DNA of 26,986 nt from contig LCKU01000005.1 in assembly GCA_001001625.1 (NCBI GenBank), forward strand, positions 1 to 26,986, read 5' to 3'. The position numbers and the translations under genes are program-made. This DNA is from Parcubacteria group bacterium GW2011_GWA2_45_30 (GTDB taxonomy: Bacteria > Patescibacteriota > Minisyncoccia > Sungbacterales > HO2-52-23). The stretch's first letter is position 1. Each line of letters begins with the position of its first letter. The notes under the pieces are model-generated. The model was not told the DNA's origin and did no database searches. It worked only from the letters and a program-made list of their open reading frames with translations. Below, in pieces: positions 21,388 to 26,986 of this stretch.

Positions 21388-21776
21388 TTGGCTCGGTAGC
21401 CATTTCTTAGTCTGCGGACGCGATGTTTCCCTCGCCGCATTTTTTCACCATTTTTCGGCCAGGCCTACGTTAATTGAATTAAGGAAATGATTACCTCGCT
21501 TTAAGAGTTTTTATAATCCCTGCCAGAAGACCATGGGCTTGCCCATGGTTGAATGGCAGCCCGAAACGAAGCGGAGGGGATTATATAGACCCAGTAATTT
21601 TGCAAAGCAATCCTATAATAAGAGTAATTATTCGTTATTTTTTTATATTATTTATAGAATTTTGCGGATTTACCCGCAGTTCTGATTTTTTTAGTTCAAA
21701 GAAATTTTTTCCGTATCCGATGGTTCCTAAAGAGGTTTTAAGGCGCTTTCGGCGCGGTAAATTTCTACTATCAGGT
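21388..21776 (+). other. Long intergenic region before the giant surface-protein gene
   Basis: This is the only stretch over 300 bases without a gene. It opens with a weak hairpin, GGCT-CGGT-AGCC (21390-21401), then ATTTCTT, a possible terminator. The structured palindrome 21512-21585 is described separately. An AT-rich tract follows (21590-21700) with TATAAT at 21614-21619 and no good -35. Small hairpins are TGCGG/CCGCA (about 21663-21678) and GCGC/GCGC (about 21741-21755). AGGT directly before ATG 21777 is too close to be a normal Shine-Dalgarno. I see no coding sequence. Confidence 0.6.
21512..21585 (+). ncRNA. Compact structured element (junction-like fold), unknown class
   Basis: The outer stem is TATAATCCC (21512-21520) with GGGATTATA (21577-21585), nine perfect pairs. 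TGCC (21521-21524) pairs with GGCA (21555-21558) directly inside it. A six-by-six internal loop leads to CCATGGGC-TT-GCCCATGG (21531-21548), eight perfect pairs. A short CCG/CGG hairpin (around 21561-21574) sits between the inner and outer stems, giving a three-way junction. It could be a structured RNA, a palindromic mobile repeat or part of a leader. It matches no riboswitch class I know. Confidence 0.45.
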
Positions 21777-24700
21777 ATGTACAATATCAAACGATTAACG
21801 GGGTTTGCGTCCGCGATTTTTGCCGGCGTTTTTTTAATTTTAGCCGGCCCGGCCCAGGCCGCCGTCAATATTGTTGCTCCGCCGATTGACGCCATATTTG
21901 AAGATGAAACTGCCGGCGGCGGATCATATATACCTTTGATGAAATTTCAGTTAAACCAGTCCTCGGGTTCGGATACGCTCTCAAGCGTCCGGATCGCGAT
22001 TTACTCAACTACCACGCCTAACAACCTAACCACCGGAGAAATTAACAAATTGTACCTTTTCAAAGAATCAGGCGCGCATTTTGAATTTCAGCCGGGTGAA
22101 GATACTCAAGTTAACACCGGTGTTAACGAGGTTACGGATCCGGCCACCAGCACCGCCATAACCATTACCGTGGATGCGGATAAAAGTACTGTAGGCACCT
22201 CTCCCACGGAATATTATATAGTAGGCCGCGCCACCTCGAGCTCCGCAACCGCGGCTGGTAGAATTACCAACGGACATGCGTTTTATGCCACAACTTCAGC
22301 TAATTGGCTTACAACCTCGGCCGTATCTTTGGGAAATGAATTTATCGGACAGCGCAAAATTACGCTTGTGCAGTCCGCCGCTCTAAAAATTAGCGAAGTG
22401 CGTTTGGGCACTACCGGCAACGCCGGGGATGAATTTATTGAACTTTTTAACACATCCGAATTTGCGGTTGATTTGTCGCTTCTGCCCTTGAGTGTTTATA
22501 TTTTTAATCCTGCCGGCGGCGCGGGATTAAAATCCCTGATTTACTTTAAAAAAATTATTCCGGCCGAAGGATTTTTCCTGATTGCCTCCGAAACCAATTA
22601 TAGCGGAGCCACGCCTCCGGATGCGGTTTATACCACGCTTTCCGGAAATACTTTGATCTCCGATACCGGATTTTCTATTGCCACTTCAAGCGCCGTAGCC
22701 AATGCCACCAGTTCGGATATTGACCGGATCGCCTGGGGCGCCGAGCCCGCGGCCAATGCCGAGGGAACGGCGCTGGCTGATCTTGCGGCAGATAGAAGTT
22801 ATGAACGCAAAGCAAGCACCACCTCGACTAATGCCACTATGGCTCCGGGCGGTATAGATGCCGGAAAAGGAAATGGCCATGATGCGGATGCCAACAGCAC
22901 TGATTTCGTGGAACAAACCGGCGGAGGAGTTAATCCGCAAAATTCGTCAAGTCCGCATGAGTTTTCTTTCGGGGGCGGGGAGATTGATTCGGAAAAACCC
23001 TTTGTCGGCGGATCATATCCTGGTCCGAATCAGACCGGAGTTCCGGTGGATATGCCCTTTATCGGTTTTGGATTTAACAAGGTCGTGGCAACCGGCACTA
23101 TTATTTCGGCCAGCGCAACCTCAACCGTAACTTTGACCGCGCAAGGATCAGGCACTAATCTTTGCACCAGCGTATCGTATAATCCTTTCCCGTCTAATTT
23201 TGAGCCGCCGGCCAAATGCAATCTCTCGGCCCAGTTACTTACCAGCACCACTTATACTTTTACGGTAGCAACTTCTATAGCGGATCTTTCCGGCAATGCG
23301 CTGGATCAAGATTCGTTTTTGCCCGGCAATCAGGCGCATCAATTCACCTTTAGTACCGGAGGCGCCGGACAGACCATTACCAATACCATACCGCCGGCAG
23401 TGGTTGGCACTAATCCATTTTCCGGAGGCATCAATATCCCGACCAATATCGCCAAGATCTCCGTAAAATTCAGTCAGTCAACCATGGATGTTTCAACCCT
23501 AAATTCCAGCACCATCACATTATCCGGCGCGACGCTCTCCAACTTTTCATTTGACGCCACCACCAGTCTGCTTTCTATAACCCCGAGTTCGTTATCCGCC
23601 AACATATCCTATACTTTAACGGTTAACACGGGCGTTAAAAACCAAAATGGAATTTTCCTGCCCGGACCGTATATTTCCACGTTTACCACCGGAAGCGGCG
23701 CGGATTACACCGCTCCGAATGTATCCGGAGTAATGCCGACTCCCGGCACCACGCTTCCTTTAAATGCGGTTGATTTTGTTTTTTTCACTGATGACCATCT
23801 TGATCCGTCCACCGCCACATCCACTGCCGTAACCTTGTCTTTCGGCGGGTCCAATCTTCCCGGCGCGGTGAGTTATGATTCGGTGGCCAAAGAAGGACAT
23901 TTTACCGCAACCAATCCTTTGCCGGCCGGCGCGGTAAACAATCTTGTCTTGACACTGGTTGGCGGGGCGTTAAAAAATATTACCGGCTCAACAACCGCGG
24001 CAATTGTGCGTGCTTGGTCAACCGAAGGGTCAAATTCGGACGCCATAGGGCCGACTGTGCTTTTTGCCAATTCCGATCCGTTTGGTTTGGCCGTAACATT
24101 CAACGAAGCGGTGAAAGAAACCGACGCGGAAGCATTGGCAAACTATAGTTTGACTGTTGGTGGGGCCTCTTTACCGTTAAGCAGTTTTGCCGGACATACG
24201 ATTTCCTATGATGTCTCCCGCCGCACTTCAAAAATTTCTGGCGTATTTTTGTCTCCGGGCGCAGTATTTAATATCAGCGCATCCAACATCCGCGATATTT
24301 CGGGAAACGCCATGTCCGGATCATCCGCCGCCACCAGTACCGTTATGACCGGCGCGGCCTCCGGAGGATTTTTGGGGCCGGGCGAATCAACCGGAAATTA
24401 CGGACCGGATATCAAAGATTTTTCCGCATCCGGCATCGGCTTTATGCCCGGAGTGCGGGTTATGCCGATGAACGCCTTTATTTCAGCCAGCACAACCTAT
24501 GGCTTTGAACTTCCCTTATCCAAACAAATTTCAGCTAACGGTACGATTGTAATCACTTTCCCTTCCAGTTCAGATTTCGGGGTGTGTTGTGTTGCCACCA
24601 GTTCCGCATCCAACCCTTTTATTTCCGAACAGAACAAAGATATAAACGGACCGGGGACCGGGCTTGTCGGCATAAAGTCCATTACCAAAGATACAACCGC

Positions 24701-26986
24701 CAAAACCATTACTTTAACCCTGGATACGGCCACGCGCTCGGAATTGGGAGATACGCATGACTTTTTGCGTCTGGCCTTAAATGACATTAAAAATCCCTCG
24801 GTTCCCAAGGGCATAGACAGTTCCGGATACGCTTTGGATATAAAAACCAAAAGTTCAGCCGGAGCTTTGCTTGAAACATTCACCTCCAATCCGATTTTTG
24901 TCTCCGGCGGCGCAGCGGGAGGATCTGCCACCACTACGATTCAAGGAAGAATTTCGGGAAATGGCGATAATTTAGCCGGGGTCTCGGTGCGCATAATGTC
25001 TCCGCAAATCGGGATGCTGGAGTCAACCACGGATGCCAATGGCGATTATCAGTTCCTGAATGTGTCGGTCAATGATCAGATTTCAAGTTTTGGCGGAGCT
25101 GGCGCGGAATATTTCTTTTTCACCGATCCTTTTGTGGATCCGACGAGCACCACCACCGACTTTTTTGGCGAACCCCAGCCGATTCCCATACGCGCAACCT
25201 CAACTAGTATTGTTACCCAGAATTTGACGCTTACGCCGACAACGCAGGCCGTGAACTTTACCGTAAAAATTACCGGCGATAATTCAACCAATGCGATTTT
25301 CAAAGTTGGGGAGGCGGTGGATGTTTTTGCCGGAGGGCCGTCCAAATTCGTGGTAAAAACCATAGGGACCAGCGCCACGGATTATAGCGCCACCACTCTG
25401 ACCGTTATGCCCATTTCCAAGACCAATGGAATTTGGGGTATTGGAATTGGTCCGGCTATGCCCAAGGGCATGGGTAGCATGAATTTCGGGCCTCCGCCCT
25501 CGCCCCTTTGGGTTGTGCCCAAGCCCGTGGAAGTTGAAGTTACCGGATGTCCGGACGCGTGCACTTCTACCATTAACGGAAGCACGGCAACATCTTATAC
25601 GTTTACGGTATCAGTCGCTAACCGTTCAATCACCGGAATTTTAAAAGACGGATCAGGCAATGTGATCTCCGGAGCCGAGGTGTTTGCCTTTTCTCCGGCA
25701 GCCGGCATTGGCAATCACATTCAGACCGCGCCCAGCGGCGTATTTACGGTTTTGGTTACCGACGGCTCGTTTAATGTGGGCGCTTTTATCCCGGGAATTG
25801 GAAGTTCATCCGAAATCCCGGTGACGGTGAGCGCCTCCGGAGTGTTTGTGAACGGTTCCACCACCGCCTCCACCGGCGCTACGGGCGCTAATCCCTTCAT
25901 TTTGACTATCAAGAAACCAAGTTTTACTATTACGGGCCGGGTGAGTGATGGATCCAGCGCGGTTTCCAATGCGCCGGTGTTTTCGTATCGTACTGATGGT
26001 CCGGGACATGCGGATGCGGTTTCCGATTCTTCCGGAAACTATACGCTGTATGTGGACAACGGCACCTGGAAAGTGAATGCGTTTGTGCCGGGATTTGGTC
26101 CGGCCGGCGAGCAGACCGCGACTATCAGCGGATCTTCCAAGTCCGGAGTTAATTTCTCGCCTTCAACCTCAGTTACTTTCCGCACCCTGACCGGAATCGT
26201 GTTTGAATCCGCGAATGCCGAGATTGCGACCTCCACCGAAGGCGTTTCCGGAGTTGTGGTTCGGGTATCCGGCGCCAATGGCACGAATGAGGCCTTGACC
26301 GGATCAGACGGCACCTTTACGATTCGCGTTCCGTCCGGCGCCTATAATATTGTGGATATTTTCAAACCCGGTTATGGCCGAATTCCTCCGTTAAATCACG
26401 CGCTTACTGCCATCGGCACAATTGACGCATCCAGCGGTAATGTTTATCAGCCGATCCGCATAAATTCGCGCAGCACGATAACTATAACGGTAAAGGACTC
26501 AAGCGATGCCGCACTTACGGTTTCCAAGGCCTATATTGATTTATTTGACGCCAATAAAAACTTCGGGAATCATGCGGTAATTACCAATGGCACCACCACC
26601 ACGATTCAGATTTCGCAGGGAGCGTCCTCAACCGTACGCGCTTTTGTGGAAGGAGTTCCTCAAGCCAATGTTTCAGTGGCATCGGATGCCGGCGCGGGAA
26701 CTTTGGTCCTGTCCGGAGTTTTGGAAGTAAACGCCGCAACCGAAGCCATAAAAATTGTAGTGAATACTAATACCGCGGCTTTACATTCGGTTTCCGGAAC
26801 GGTTTATGCCGGATCAGTTGCCGCGGGCAATGAATTAGCGGATGCCTGGGTGCAGTTTGTGGATTCTTCCAATAATGTGCATTTCGGAACCCAAGCAACT
26901 TCCAGCGGCATATATTCTTTGCGGGTGGCAAGCAGTACTTATCAGGTTGCGGCCATGAAACCCGGATATATCAGCACTCCTGTATC
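21777..26986 (+). CDS. Giant surface protein, partial (lamin-tail, Ig-like and carboxypeptidase-regulatory domains)
   Basis: The frame is open from ATG 21777 to the end of the window, about 1736 codons, with no stop found. Residues 1-28 are a signal peptide ending AGPAQA. A lamin-tail-type domain covers about 200-350 (KISEVRLGTTGNAGDEFIEL). Ig-like repeats of the Big_5 kind begin near 406, 538 (PPAVVGTNPFSGGINIPTN), 642 and 754. Carboxypeptidase regulatory-like modules begin near 1053, 1285, 1385, 1472 and 1672, each with a [TVS]GxV start and an SGxYxLxV or DGxFTIRV core. Ser and Thr are very abundant. It is exported and probably cell-surface attached or adhesive; any anchor would lie beyond the window. 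Long minus-strand frames opposite it are compositional shadows. Confidence 0.9.
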   Translation, partial: MYNIKRLTGFASAIFAGVFLILAGPAQAAVNIVAPPIDAIFEDETAGGGSYIPLMKFQLNQSSGSDTLSSVRIAIYSTTTPNNLTTGEINKLYLFKESGAHFEFQPGEDTQVNTGVNEVTDPATSTAITITVDADKSTVGTSPTEYYIVGRATSSSATAAGRITNGHAFYATTSANWLTTSAVSLGNEFIGQRKITLVQSAALKISEVRLGTTGNAGDEFIELFNTSEFAVDLSLLPLSVYIFNPAGGAGLKSLIYFKKIIPAEGFFLIASETNYSGATPPDAVYTTLSGNTLISDTGFSIATSSAVANATSSDIDRIAWGAEPAANAEGTALADLAADRSYERKASTTSTNATMAPGGIDAGKGNGHDADANSTDFVEQTGGGVNPQNSSSPHEFSFGGGEIDSEKPFVGGSYPGPNQTGVPVDMPFIGFGFNKVVATGTIISASATSTVTLTAQGSGTNLCTSVSYNPFPSNFEPPAKCNLSAQLLTSTTYTFTVATSIADLSGNALDQDSFLPGNQAHQFTFSTGGAGQTITNTIPPAVVGTNPFSGGINIPTNIAKISVKFSQSTMDVSTLNSSTITLSGATLSNFSFDATTSLLSITPSSLSANISYTLTVNTGVKNQNGIFLPGPYISTFTTGSGADYTAPNVSGVMPTPGTTLPLNAVDFVFFTDDHLDPSTATSTAVTLSFGGSNLPGAVSYDSVAKEGHFTATNPLPAGAVNNLVLTLVGGALKNITGSTTAAIVRAWSTEGSNSDAIGPTVLFANSDPFGLAVTFNEAVKETDAEALANYSLTVGGASLPLSSFAGHTISYDVSRRTSKISGVFLSPGAVFNISASNIRDISGNAMSGSSAATSTVMTGAASGGFLGPGESTGNYGPDIKDFSASGIGFMPGVRVMPMNAFISASTTYGFELPLSKQISANGTIVITFPSSSDFGVCCVATSSASNPFISEQNKDINGPGTGLVGIKSITKDTTAKTITLTLDTATRSELGDTHDFLRLALNDIKNPSVPKGIDSSGYALDIKTKSSAGALLETFTSNPIFVSGGAAGGSATTTIQGRISGNGDNLAGVSVRIMSPQIGMLESTTDANGDYQFLNVSVNDQISSFGGAGAEYFFFTDPFVDPTSTTTDFFGEPQPIPIRATSTSIVTQNLTLTPTTQAVNFTVKITGDNSTNAIFKVGEAVDVFAGGPSKFVVKTIGTSATDYSATTLTVMPISKTNGIWGIGIGPAMPKGMGSMNFGPPPSPLWVVPKPVEVEVTGCPDACTSTINGSTATSYTFTVSVANRSITGILKDGSGNVISGAEVFAFSPAAGIGNHIQTAPSGVFTVLVTDGSFNVGAFIPGIGSSSEIPVTVSASGVFVNGSTTASTGATGANPFILTIKKPSFTITGRVSDGSSAVSNAPVFSYRTDGPGHADAVSDSSGNYTLYVDNGTWKVNAFVPGFGPAGEQTATISGSSKSGVNFSPSTSVTFRTLTGIVFESANAEIATSTEGVSGVVVRVSGANGTNEALTGSDGTFTIRVPSGAYNIVDIFKPGYGRIPPLNHALTAIGTIDASSGNVYQPIRINSRSTITITVKDSSDAALTVSKAYIDLFDANKNFGNHAVITNGTTTTIQISQGASSTVRAFVEGVPQANVSVASDAGAGTLVLSGVLEVNAATEAIKIVVNTNTAALHSVSGTVYAGSVAAGNELADAWVQFVDSSNNVHFGTQATSSGIYSLRVASSTYQVAAMKPGYISTPV

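Noticed and set aside
21512..21585. Cyclic-di-GMP, purine or other known riboswitch
   Set aside because: The stem layout is suggestive, but the conserved core bases of the classes I know are not present.
23030..26314. Several long open frames on the minus strand
   Set aside because: They lie opposite the giant surface-protein frame, which has a signal peptide, recognisable domains and no stops. The minus frames are Val/Pro/Ala-rich mirror images of its Thr/Ser/Gly codons.

Overview
This is a bacterial chromosome segment, most likely from the Candidate Phyla Radiation (Patescibacteria, Parcubacteria-like). That assignment is an inference. It rests on the tandem Cys-rich PGGC-type repeats at 19438-21387, a Kre9/KNH-like surface protein, a giant lamin-tail/Ig-like/carboxypeptidase-regulatory surface protein, a SemiSWEET, very short intergenic spacers and a bacterial class II tRNA-Tyr. 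For that lineage the window is rich in redox genes: a four-histidine cytochrome b, a c-type cytochrome and a complete NiFe hydrogenase catalytic pair.

Layout. (1) 1-2321: tRNA-Tyr, a 3' tRNA remnant, two unrecognised membrane proteins, a long inverted repeat (1119-1277) and a cytochrome b/b6-like protein whose Shine-Dalgarno is supplied by the end of that repeat. (2) 2338-4541: an AT-richer restriction-modification cassette with an intact adenine methyltransferase and an endonuclease frame broken by one in-frame TAA. (3) 4543-7895: a compact hydrogenase operon of three-cysteine ferredoxin, FAD/NAD(P) oxidoreductase, small subunit with a tandem-Cys motif, and large subunit with both Ni-binding CxxC motifs. 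(4) 7974-8807: a BRO-N/DinD-like protein. (5) 11001-8834, minus strand: EamA transporter, a DUF6390-like protein and a hydrogenase maturation protease-like protein, with a 96-bp MITE-like element (12-bp TIRs, 6-bp target duplication) between the first two. (6) 11049-13428: cytochrome c, a membrane-anchored beta-propeller, a DoxX-like protein and a SemiSWEET. (7) 13476-16488: anaerobic ribonucleotide reductase NrdD split by a palindromic repeat so that the glycyl-radical domain is a separate small ORF, followed by the NrdG activase. (8) 16609-26986: envelope proteins, namely a KNH-like surface protein, a GT-C-like membrane protein, a small anchored protein, the PGGC Cys-rich protein and a giant surface protein running off the window.

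The genes suggest an anaerobic, probably fermentative cell. The hydrogenase would exchange electrons between H2/H+, NAD(P)(H) and a ferredoxin, with its own maturation protease nearby. A minimal cytochrome b/c set may handle membrane or periplasmic electrons, and deoxynucleotides are made by the oxygen-sensitive NrdD/NrdG pair.

Two sequence-level themes stand out. First, three different small palindromic elements lie at gene boundaries or inside genes: 1119-1277, 9958-10053 and 15537-15617, with a possible fourth at 21512-21585. Second, at least five genes have a -10 box ending only 6-8 nt before the start codon with no Shine-Dalgarno, which predicts leaderless mRNAs. All functional statements come from reading motifs by eye; no database search was run.
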